Assembly (NCBI GenBank): GCA_050010115.1
Contig: JBEKLQ010000080.1
Span: 1-18,885, forward strand
Reading direction: 5' to 3'
Origin: JAKACA01 sp050010115
GTDB lineage: Bacteria > Actinomycetota > Acidimicrobiia > Acidimicrobiales > Bog-793
DNA: 18,885 nucleotides
This document shows, piece by piece, positions 8,011-14,470 of the stretch; position 1 is the stretch's first letter; each line of letters starts with the position of its first letter. The translations under genes were made by a program, and so were the position numbers. Under the pieces are notes generated by a model. The model was not told the DNA's origin. It made no database searches and saw nothing but the letters and a program-made list of their open reading frames with translations.

Positions 8011-8888
8011 CCGGTCACCTTCAGCGGGACGGTGATCCCCCAGAAGAGCAGGGTCATCAGCATGTCGGAGATGGCAATGGCCACGGTGGACATCCGGATC
8101 GCCCGGCCGGTAGCTCGTCCGACGCCCTCAGGCCCGCCGTCGGCGGTGAACCCGTAGTAGCAGTGGATGATCGTCACCAAGATGGCGAAGATGACGACCT
8201 TCAAGACCGAGTAGAAGACATCGCCCCGCTGAAGGAACAGGAAGAAGTAGTGCAAGTACGTTCCTGCCCCCTGGTGGGCGATGGTGATCACGGCGAACTG
8301 CGTGGCGAGATAGGCACCCGACAACGCCAGCAGGTACATCGGGATGACGGCAGTGAGGGCGGCGAGTAGCCGCGTGGTGATGAGGTACGGGATAGCCGGC
8401 ACCGCCATGACCTCGAGAGCGTCTATCTCTTCGTTGACGCGCATGGCACCCAGTTGCGCCGTGAACCGGCAGCCCATCTGCGCCGCCAGCCCGTAGCCGG
8501 CGAGCAACGGTGACAGCTCCCTGGTGTTGGCGAACGCCGAGAGCAAGCCGGCAAGCGGCGACAGGCCGATGATGTTGAGGCCTTGCAGGCCTTCGATCCC
8601 AAGCTGTACCCCCACCACGGAAGCGAGCAGCGCTGACACGACGATCGTGCTGGCTGCAACCGCGAGGAGCCCACCGCCGAAGGTGACCTCAGCGATGAGG
8701 CGCCACACCTCACGGCGATAGTGGCGTAGCACCAACGGGATCGACCGAATCACCGTGAAGACGAAGACCAGGAGCTCGCCCAGCCACACGAGTCGGTTCA
8801 CGAACCGGTACCCGAGGTTGACGGTGTGATCCGTGACGGACCTCGTGGCGGCGGCGGCCGTGCGGATGCTTGGAGTCCGGACGCTCAT
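8007..8888 (-). CDS. yrbEB: MlaE/YrbE-type permease, second of the pair
   Basis: This 293-residue integral membrane protein of the MlaE family forms the inner-membrane permease of the Mce importer together with YrbEA. Hydrophobic segments lie at about 33-52, 68-95, 105-135, 165-200 and 225-282. The cytoplasmic coupling loop, which contacts the ATPase, carries the family motif EEIDALEVMAVP (153-164). The start ATG at 8888 is 10 bp after the yrbEA stop, and its own stop overlaps mceA (ATGA). The cognate ATPase is not encoded in the window, as in mycobacteria, where one distant MceG serves several Mce systems. Confidence 0.94.
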   Translation of the reverse strand: MSVRTPSIRTAAAATRSVTDHTVNLGYRFVNRLVWLGELLVFVFTVIRSIPLVLRHYRREVWRLIAEVTFGGGLLAVAASTIVVSALLASVVGVQLGIEGLQGLNIIGLSPLAGLLSAFANTRELSPLLAGYGLAAQMGCRFTAQLGAMRVNEEIDALEVMAVPAIPYLITTRLLAALTAVIPMYLLALSGAYLATQFAVITIAHQGAGTYLHYFFLFLQRGDVFYSVLKVVIFAILVTIIHCYYGFTADGGPEGVGRATGRAIRMSTVAIAISDMLMTLLFWGITVPLKVTG

Positions 8889-8898
8889 GGGCGGGCCG

Positions 8899-9795
8899 TC
8901 ACAGGACCCTCGGCGGCACGATCGCCAGGAAGACGTCGGTCACGAGCAGGTTGAGCAAGAACAGCCCGACGCCCGTGATCACCACCGTCCGGTTCACGGC
9001 CTCGCCGATACCGGACGGTCCCCTCTTGGCGTTCAAGCCTTGGTGCGACGCCACCACCGCCGCGAGCAACCCGAACAGGGCCGCTTTGAACATCGATTCG
9101 ATGGCGTCTGCAGGTTGGGCGAACGTGCTGAAGGAGTTGAGAAACCCACCGGCACTCGTGTGGAGAATGAACACTGCTGCCAGGTAACCGCTCATGATGC
9201 CGGCGAAGGCCACGATGCCGTTCAGCAACAGTGCCACAGTCACCGTCGCGAGCACTCGGGGCGCCACGAGCCGTTCGATCGGATCGACGGCCATCACCCA
9301 CATCGCCGACACCTCGTCTCGCATGGTCCGCGCTCCGAGATCAGCGCAGATCGCCGATCCGCCCGCTCCGGAGAGAAGGATCGCGGTGATCACGGGCGCC
9401 GCCTCCCGCACGATGCCGATGGCGTCGACCGCGCCCACGATGGCGGAGGCACCGATCTGGACGGCCAGTCCCCCCACCTCGAGAACCAGCACGAGGCCAA
9501 ACGGGATCGCGATCAGGATGGCGGGCAGCACCGTGACGGAGATCAGGAACCACGTCTGGTCGACGAATTCCGACCAGGAAAACCGCCGATGGAAGATGGC
9601 CGACACGGTCGACCAGACAGCGTCGAGCAGCATGGCGAAGATATCGCCGAGGATCTCGAAAGCCGATTTGGCTTTGCGCCCAGAGACGTCGAGCTGACCG
9701 GCCCCCCAACCGACGGCCATCGACAGGGCAGGCTCGGGCGTCCCGCTGCCTCCGGCTGCGGACTCCGCACTTGTGCTTCCGGCGGACTGCGTCAC
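8899..9795 (-). CDS. yrbEA: MlaE/YrbE-type permease, first of the pair
   Basis: This 298-residue MlaE-family permease is the first gene of the mce operon. An N-terminal cytoplasmic region of about 80 residues precedes membrane segments at roughly 82-105, 110-150, 183-212 and 235-290. The coupling-loop motif reads RDEVSAMWVMAVDP (159-172), matching the family's acidic-x-x-Ala-Met pattern. The start is a GTG at 9795 with AGGAGGG nine bases upstream, the best ribosome binding site in the region. The internal ATG at residue 26 is a less likely alternative. Partner and neighbours match the canonical yrbEA-yrbEB-mceABCDEF layout. Confidence 0.93.
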   Translation of the reverse strand: MTQSAGSTSAESAAGGSGTPEPALSMAVGWGAGQLDVSGRKAKSAFEILGDIFAMLLDAVWSTVSAIFHRRFSWSEFVDQTWFLISVTVLPAILIAIPFGLVLVLEVGGLAVQIGASAIVGAVDAIGIVREAAPVITAILLSGAGGSAICADLGARTMRDEVSAMWVMAVDPIERLVAPRVLATVTVALLLNGIVAFAGIMSGYLAAVFILHTSAGGFLNSFSTFAQPADAIESMFKAALFGLLAAVVASHQGLNAKRGPSGIGEAVNRTVVITGVGLFLLNLLVTDVFLAIVPPRVL

Positions 9796-9893
9796 CGGGC
9801 TCAGCCCTCCTGTCCTGGATCCTCCCCTACCGCCAGGTGTCGCAGGCTCGACCGATCAACCACCCAGCTATTGCGGTCCAGCCCGCGCGACCC

Positions 9894-9910
9894 GACGCGC
9901 GGCACGCGTC
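9894..9910. promoter_or_regulatory. inverted repeat upstream of the mce operon
   Basis: The perfect inverted repeat GACGCG-CGGCA-CGCGTC lies in the 244-bp gap between the LLM oxidoreductase and yrbEA, about 100 bp before the yrbEA start. It could be an operator for the mce operon or a hairpin ending the upstream transcript. No clear -35/-10 pair was found in the rest of this gap (9796-10039), and no gene is seen there. Confidence 0.35.
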
Positions 9911-10039
9911 ATAGCGGCCCATACCCCTCCCGGGTCCGCTCGAAACGTGCCGAGTGCAGTATGGCCCATCGGGGCGCCGTCCGCAGGCCCGCCGTTCGAT
10001 GGCCGCCGGCAGCCGTCGAGAAGCGGGGTGGGCGTCCAC

Positions 10040-10927
10040 CTATGTCTGCAGGTCGAGCACCGTTTCCGCCAGCCAGTCGAGCTCGGCCGCCCAGTCCTCG
10101 ACGGCGCCGATGGGACTGAGTACGAACTTGGAGATGCCCTCGCCGGCGTAGCTGCCGAGGAGCTGGCGGAGCCCTGCCGCCCCGATGGCCACGAGCTCGG
10201 AGACGTCCACACCCGGCCTCCGCTCACGCAGGCGGTTGAAGGACGCAGCAGGAGGGTCCGTCCGGGCGTAAGGCACCGACATCCCGAAGTGCTCCGGATC
10301 GACGGTCCTGCCGGCCTCGGCTGCGGCTAGCTGGATCCGAGTCCGTGCCGTGCCGCTCTCGACCGGAGTCACGGCAGCCCCGAGCCACCCGTCACCCAGC
10401 CGCCCTGCCCGTTCCAGCGCGAGCGGGCCGATGCCTCCGCGCCAGAGTTCGAGCGGGGTCTGAACAGGCAAGGGCCGCACCGCGACGCCGGGATAGCAGA
10501 ACCGTTCGCTCTCGTACTCGACGGTCTCACCGCTCCACCAGCGGCGGAGCAGAGGGAGGACCTCGTCGAGATACCTACCTCGATTCATGCCCTTGGCGCC
10601 GAGTGCCTCCCGCTCCAGGGTCGAGCCGATGCCCGGAACGATGCTGAGGAGCAGGCGGCCGTTGCTCACGCGGTCGAGCTGGGCGAGGTCCTTCGCCAGC
10701 AGCATCGGGTTCTTCCCGATTGGGACCACGTTGGCTCCGAGCTTGAGCCGGCTGGTACGCGAAGCGGCGAAAGCCAAGCCGATGGCGGGATCGACCGTCG
10801 GGCCGAGCGGCACATCGGACAGCCACAACGTGTCAAAATGACGCTCCTCCAACCCATCGATGAGGGCGGCCAACCTGTCGGCGTCGAATGGTCCAACACC
10901 GGGCGCCACAGCGATCCTGACTTTCAC
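10040..10927 (-). CDS. LLM class (luciferase-like) flavin/F420-dependent oxidoreductase
   Basis: This 295-residue protein has the bacterial luciferase-like TIM-barrel fold of FMN- or F420-dependent oxidoreductases. Recognisable elements are the first strand VRIAVAPG, FDTLWLSDVP (31-40), RLKLGANVVPIGKNP (60-74), the LDRVSNGRLLLSIVPG stretch (84-99), which is highly typical of the family, and GPLALERAGRLGDGWLG. The actinobacterial context and the adjacent deazaflavin-dependent protein favour F420, but an FMN-dependent enzyme cannot be excluded, and the substrate is unknown. The start is a GTG at 10927; no clear Shine-Dalgarno precedes it, and a leaderless transcript is plausible. It lies on the same strand as the mce operon, 244 bp upstream of it. 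Confidence 0.88.
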   Translation of the reverse strand: MKVRIAVAPGVGPFDADRLAALIDGLEERHFDTLWLSDVPLGPTVDPAIGLAFAASRTSRLKLGANVVPIGKNPMLLAKDLAQLDRVSNGRLLLSIVPGIGSTLEREALGAKGMNRGRYLDEVLPLLRRWWSGETVEYESERFCYPGVAVRPLPVQTPLELWRGGIGPLALERAGRLGDGWLGAAVTPVESGTARTRIQLAAAEAGRTVDPEHFGMSVPYARTDPPAASFNRLRERRPGVDVSELVAIGAAGLRQLLGSYAGEGISKFVLSPIGAVEDWAAELDWLAETVLDLQT

Positions 10928-10935
10928 TGCCCACG

Positions 10936-10942
10936 TACTCTA
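10936..10942. promoter_or_regulatory. overlapping divergent -10-like elements
   Basis: On the plus strand TACTCT (10936-10941) ends seven bases before the GTG at 10949. On the minus strand TAGAGT (10942-10937) ends nine bases before the GTG at 10927. Both fit TANNNT and both spacings suit leaderless transcripts that start at or next to the initiation codon. Only 21 bp separate the two start codons, so the promoters must overlap. The -35 regions would then lie inside the opposite genes. Confidence 0.45.
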
Positions 10943-10948
10943 GGTGGC

Positions 10949-11383
10949 GTGGGAATCTCCGAAGCGTTGCAGACAGCGTTCCTCAAACTCCATCAACGCG
11001 TGTACGAGGCGTCAGGCGGCCGTGTCGGCCACCGGATGATCGGCGTCCCAACCCTTCTCCTCCGCACGACCGGCCGGCGTAGCAGCCAACCACGCACGAA
11101 CGCATTGGTCTACGCCCGGGACGGTGACCGCTACGTAGTCGTGGCGTCGAACGGTGGTCAGGACCGACCGCCAGGCTGGCTGTTCAACGTGCGCGCTGAG
11201 CCCGCGGTGTCGATCCAGGTGGCGACCGAGGCCATAGACGCGACGGCGGGCGTCGTCGAGGCGGCCGATCCCGACTACGACCGTCTGTGGCGTCTTGTGA
11301 ACGCCAACAACCACAATCGCTACGACGCCTACCAACGCAAGACCGAGCGCCGCATCCCACTCGTCATCGTGACCCCGGCGTAG
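10949..11383 (+). CDS. nitroreductase/deazaflavin-dependent (DDN/F420H2) family protein
   Basis: This 144-residue protein of the split-barrel FDOR/DDN-like family uses deazaflavin F420 to reduce small molecules, quinones or nitro compounds. Family features are LLLRTTGRRSSQPRTNAL, where the basic segment after the first strand contacts the cofactor, then YVVVASNGGQDRPPGWLFNV, and AEPAVSIQV. I take the GTG at 10949 as the start because homologous sequence begins there (VGISEALQ). The frame is open back to 10838, but that part would overlap the divergent oxidoreductase. A TACTCT -10-like box seven bases upstream supports a leaderless message. Its pairing with the LLM oxidoreductase suggests shared use of F420; the substrate is unknown. 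Confidence 0.85.
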   Translation: MGISEALQTAFLKLHQRVYEASGGRVGHRMIGVPTLLLRTTGRRSSQPRTNALVYARDGDRYVVVASNGGQDRPPGWLFNVRAEPAVSIQVATEAIDATAGVVEAADPDYDRLWRLVNANNHNRYDAYQRKTERRIPLVIVTPA

Positions 11384-11393
11384 TCTCCGCACA

Positions 11394-11434
11394 CGCGCCG
11401 CTTCAGTGCTCCCCAGCGACACTTCAGCGGCGCG
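11394..11434. terminator. GC-rich inverted repeat between convergent genes
   Basis: CGCGCCGC (11394-11401) pairs with GCGGCGCG (11427-11434), and AGTG (11405-11408) with CACT (11420-11423), separated by a three-base mismatch. The hairpin lies exactly between the converging DDN-family gene and the P450 gene, so it can serve both strands. There is no T tract, which is common for actinobacterial terminators. Confidence 0.55.
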
Positions 11435-11473
11435 AGTTGGGGTTGCGGTGGGGAACGGGATGGCCGCAGCGAC

Positions 11474-12682
11474 CTAGCCGGTGACGCGCTCGGTCGGCGT
11501 GAACTCGACGGGCATGGACTCGAGCCCTGACACGAAGTTGGCCTGCCGCCTCGGCAGTTCCGACTCCGAGGCCAGCCGGATGTCTGGCAGGCGTTCGAGG
11601 ACACGGTCGACCATGGAGGCCAGCTCCACTCTGGCCAGACTGTTCCCGAGGCAGAAGTGCGTCCCGAAACCGAACGCCACATGGTCGTTCGGCTTCCGCC
11701 CGATGTCGAACCGTTCTGGTTGCCGGAACACCGACTCGTCCCGGTTGGCCGACGGGTAGAGCAGGACCAGCTGGTCACCTTCGGGGATCAGCTGGCCTCC
11801 GAGGACCGTGTCGGCTGTCGCCGTCCTGGCCATGTTCTTGATCGGCGACACCCAGCGCAGCATCTCCTCGACCGCAGTCGGCATCAGCGAGCGGTCGTGG
11901 CGCAGCACCTCGAACTGCGAGCGGTCTCGCATGAGCGCCTCCATCCCACCGCTCAACACGTGACGCGTCGTCTCGTCTCCCCCGATCAGCAACAGCAGCG
12001 ACTCGAACAACAACGAGTCATGATCGAGCCGGTCCCCGTCGATCTCGGCGTGGACCAGCGTCCCGATGAGGTCGCTGTGGGATCCGCTCGCACGCCGCTC
12101 GTCGATCCGCTTTCCCATGTAATCGCTGTAGTCGGCGAATGCCTGGGCAGCGTCCACCATCGCGGTGGGATCCGGCGAGCCCAGCGCCTTCATCATCTCG
12201 TCCGACCAGCGCAAGAGGTCGTCATGGGCGTCCGGTGTGACACCCAGCATCTTCCCGATGACGATCATGGGCAGCGGCGTGGCGACATCGCGTACGAAAT
12301 CGCATGAGCCTGATTCGCACACCCGGTCGATGATCTCGTCACAGGTGCTCTTGATGTCCGCGCCTGCTCCCCCGACCCGGCGCGGAGTGAACCCGCTGTT
12401 GACGAGCCGCCGGCGCCGGTGATGCTCCGGAGCGTCCATGTCGATCATGAACGGCATGGCCGCATGGTCCGGCCGGCTTCCACCGGCGCTGGAGAACAGG
12501 GCCGGGCTCTTCGATACGTGCTTCACATCGGCATGCCGGGCGATGCCCCAAATGGCGTTCTTCTCGTCGCGGTACACCGGTTCCTGACGTCGCATCCATT
12601 CGAACGACGGCCACGGGTCCGCCCCGTAAAACGTCCCGTCGAGCAAGTCGATCATTGGTCGGTCGGCGTCATCGAGCATCAT
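11474..12682 (-). CDS. cyp142: cytochrome P450, CYP142-like (probable steroid C26/C27 monooxygenase)
   Basis: This 402-residue P450 has all the usual motifs: I-helix GGDETTRH (234-241), with Glu where many P450s have Asp before Thr; the ExxR pair at Glu273/Arg276 in EEMLRW; and heme loop FGFGTHFCLG (337-346), with Cys344 as the heme ligand. Segments such as PMIVIGKMLGV, LLIGGDETTRHVLSGG and ANFVSGLESMPV match what I recall of mycobacterial CYP142, which oxidises the terminal side-chain carbon of cholesterol and cholestenone; its length (about 398) is also close. The start ATG at 12682 has GAGGA five bases upstream (12688-12692). The open frame goes back to 12754, but the extra residues are unlike P450 sequence. 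The start overlaps an enoyl-CoA hydratase-like fragment. Assignment to CYP142 versus a related CYP124/125-type family rests on memory of the sequences. Confidence 0.88.
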   Translation of the reverse strand: MMLDDADRPMIDLLDGTFYGADPWPSFEWMRRQEPVYRDEKNAIWGIARHADVKHVSKSPALFSSAGGSRPDHAAMPFMIDMDAPEHHRRRRLVNSGFTPRRVGGAGADIKSTCDEIIDRVCESGSCDFVRDVATPLPMIVIGKMLGVTPDAHDDLLRWSDEMMKALGSPDPTAMVDAAQAFADYSDYMGKRIDERRASGSHSDLIGTLVHAEIDGDRLDHDSLLFESLLLLIGGDETTRHVLSGGMEALMRDRSQFEVLRHDRSLMPTAVEEMLRWVSPIKNMARTATADTVLGGQLIPEGDQLVLLYPSANRDESVFRQPERFDIGRKPNDHVAFGFGTHFCLGNSLARVELASMVDRVLERLPDIRLASESELPRRQANFVSGLESMPVEFTPTERVTG

Positions 12683-12779
12683 GGCGGTCCTCGTACATCG
12701 CGTGGTCGAAGGCGTTGCGGACCGCCGGACGGTTGAGCGCCACAATCCGGACATGACCGCGGTCCTCGATGATGATCAT
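12669..12779 (-). pseudogene. enoyl-CoA hydratase N-terminal remnant
   Basis: A 36-codon minus-strand frame starts at the ATG at 12779 and reads MIIIEDRGHVRIVALNRPAV, then RNAFDHAMYEDRHDAR and a stop. The VRIVALNRP-x-x-RNAF pattern is the N-terminal signature of crotonase/enoyl-CoA hydratases, whose full length is about 250-270 residues. Nothing after the stop resembles a hydratase in any frame. The frame ends 14 bases inside the P450 gene and contains the P450's ribosome binding site. It is most likely the stump left when a deletion or rearrangement joined an echA gene to the P450. It may still be translated and couple ribosomes to the P450 start. No strong Shine-Dalgarno precedes its ATG. 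Confidence 0.6.
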
Positions 12780-12845
12780 GCGGTCTGGCGCATGGGTACG
12801 AGCGCCGGTGGCCAGATCACGCTGCCAGGCTAGAGCGGCGGAGGC

Positions 12846-12860
12846 CCTGCCGGCGGCAGG
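12846..12860 (-). terminator. short GC-rich hairpin after the lipoprotein gene
   Basis: The perfect inverted repeat CCTGCC-GGC-GGCAGG begins 12 bp past the stop codon of the lipoprotein gene on the minus strand. It could end the murA-meaB-lipoprotein transcript. The stem is only six base pairs with a three-base loop and no T tract, so the call is tentative. Confidence 0.4.
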
Positions 12861-12872
12861 CCGAGCGGGCTG

Positions 12873-13475
12873 TCACGGCTCGGGGCTGATCAGCTGCAGC
12901 GAGGCGAGAAAGGCGGCGGCGACGCCGCGGTTGGCGCCATAGCCGACGGCGATCACGGCGACGCCCCCGATCCTGAAGGCAGTGATGCCGGAGTAGTGCG
13001 TCGTGCCGGAGACCGGGATCGCGCTGATCTCGTGCAACGCCGGCTGACCGTACAGCGCCGTGTTCGGTTGCCCGAAGTACTTTGCCATCAGCGCGTCGAT
13101 CTCCGCCCCCGAAGCGCTGGCTGGGAGCAGCGCTATGGCGAGCTCGAAGGAGTTCAACTCGAGTGCGCCCACGTTGCCGACACTCCAGGCGGTCACGCTC
13201 GTCCCGGATGGGAAGATGCCCACGAGCGATGGCGGGTCGGCCTGCTCGGTGGGCGAGCCGGGAAACGAGATACGCACCGCCACTCGACCAGCCCGGAACA
13301 CCGCCGGTCGAGCGGGAGCCAGGACAGTCGTCGTGGTTGTCGTGGTCGTCGTGCTGGTGGTGGTCGTGACTGCCCCGCTCGAGCACCCGGACACGCTGAT
13401 GCCAACGGCAACCACGACCACGAGCCTCGGGCCGAGCGTGGACCTGCCCCGGCCGCTTTCGTCGGTGGGACTCAC
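12873..13475 (-). CDS. putative lipoprotein with Thr-rich linker
   Basis: This 200-residue predicted exported lipoprotein has an N-terminus with Arg residues, a hydrophobic stretch at about 18-29 and a lipobox ending VSGC, with Cys31 as the lipidated residue. A tract of almost pure threonine (about 37-50) then acts as a flexible tether. The remaining 145 residues look like a small alpha/beta domain, with hydrophobic strands such as VAVRISFPG, FELAIALLP and ITAFRIGGVAVIAVGYGAN. I do not recognise the family. The GTG start at 13475 overlaps the meaB stop (GTGA), so it is probably co-translated with meaB and murA. An envelope role is suggested by the anchor and by murA two genes upstream. Confidence 0.8.
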   Translation of the reverse strand: MSPTDESGRGRSTLGPRLVVVVAVGISVSGCSSGAVTTTTSTTTTTTTTTVLAPARPAVFRAGRVAVRISFPGSPTEQADPPSLVGIFPSGTSVTAWSVGNVGALELNSFELAIALLPASASGAEIDALMAKYFGQPNTALYGQPALHEISAIPVSGTTHYSGITAFRIGGVAVIAVGYGANRGVAAAFLASLQLISPEP

Positions 13476-14470
13476 GATCGGGAGTCGGGACTGGCGAGCT
13501 GAGCGGCGATGGCAGCCACGATCTCGTCCGCCGCCTCGGCGGGGTCAGTGGCCCGAGCCGCGAGTGCCTTGCGAACAGCGGAGTCCTTGGCGTGCAGATC
13601 TGCCACGACGGCCTGGGTGAAACGGTCGACGGCGAGACGCTCCGTCTCCTCCACGAGGCGCGCCGTTCGCCGGCGATGGAGGCCTCCGCCTTCTTGCAGG
13701 TGATCCCGGTGGGCACAGATGGCCGCCCAGAGCTCACCGGTTCCGTCGCCGGTCGACGCCACGGTCTCGACGATCGGAGGTGTCCACTCCAGCTGCTGGG
13801 AGAACTGGAGCATGTGGACGAGGTCGCGCTTGGTCTCCCGCACTCCAGGGCGGTCGGCTTTGTTGATCACGAGGATGTCGGCGACCTCGAGGAGGCCGGC
13901 CTTGTTGGCCTGCACGGAGTCACCCCAACCGGGGTTCAGGACCACGATGACCGTATCGCAGCTGGCAGCCACCTCGACCTCGACCTGACCGACCCCTACG
14001 GTCTCAACGAACACCAGTGGCCAGCCGGTCGCGTCGAAGACCCGGATTGCGTCGGGTACTGCGGCGGCCAGCCCACCGAGATGACCCCGGGTCGCCATGG
14101 ACCGGATGTACACGCTGCGGTCGAGGGCATGATCCTGCATCCGCACGCGATCGCCGAGGATCGCGCCGCCTGACAGCGGTGACGACGGGTCGATTGCCAG
14201 CACTGCAACCGGCCCGCCGGTCTGCTCGAGCACCTCGCCGATGAGCCGAGCGGTGAGCGTGGATTTCCCGGCGCCGGGCGCTCCCGTCAGGCCGACCGAG
14301 TACGCAGAGCCGGACCGGGGGTAGGTCAGGTGGGCCAGGACACGGCCGGTGGAGCCGCCCTGTTCGGCCAGTGTCAGCAGGCGGGCGAGAGATCGGCGAT
14401 CGCCGGAAGCTCCTCCGGACGCGAGTTCCATCAGCTCATCGGGCGTTGGGCGCCGGGCCACCGCGCTCAC
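13472..14470 (-). CDS. meaB: MeaB/ArgK family G3E GTPase (methylmalonyl-CoA mutase chaperone)
   Basis: This 332-residue P-loop GTPase of the MeaB/ArgK family protects and reloads the adenosylcobalamin-dependent methylmalonyl-CoA mutase or a related mutase. Visible motifs are Walker A GAPGAGKS (63-70), DPSSPLSGGAILGDRVRM (94-111), characteristic of this family, the switch II-like ETVGVGQ (156-162), and the guanine-specificity motif NKAD (203-206). Length is typical. The GTG start at 14470 overlaps the murA stop by four bases, with AGGGA just upstream. No mutase gene is in the window, so the client enzyme must be elsewhere. Sitting between murA and a lipoprotein is not an arrangement I associate with its function. 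Confidence 0.93.
   Translation of the reverse strand: MSAVARRPTPDELMELASGGASGDRRSLARLLTLAEQGGSTGRVLAHLTYPRSGSAYSVGLTGAPGAGKSTLTARLIGEVLEQTGGPVAVLAIDPSSPLSGGAILGDRVRMQDHALDRSVYIRSMATRGHLGGLAAAVPDAIRVFDATGWPLVFVETVGVGQVEVEVAASCDTVIVVLNPGWGDSVQANKAGLLEVADILVINKADRPGVRETKRDLVHMLQFSQQLEWTPPIVETVASTGDGTGELWAAICAHRDHLQEGGGLHRRRTARLVEETERLAVDRFTQAVVADLHAKDSAVRKALAARATDPAEAADEIVAAIAAQLASPDSRS

Noticed and set aside
8833..10119. Long plus-strand frame of 428 codons
   Set aside because: It is antisense to the yrbEA gene and runs through the intergenic gap. Its His/Arg/Asp-rich composition is typical of shadow frames in high-GC DNA.
13310..13375. GTC/GTG-rich repetitive stretch considered as a mobile or regulatory repeat
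   Set aside because: It is the coding DNA for the poly-threonine linker of the lipoprotein, with mixed codons and no regular unit.
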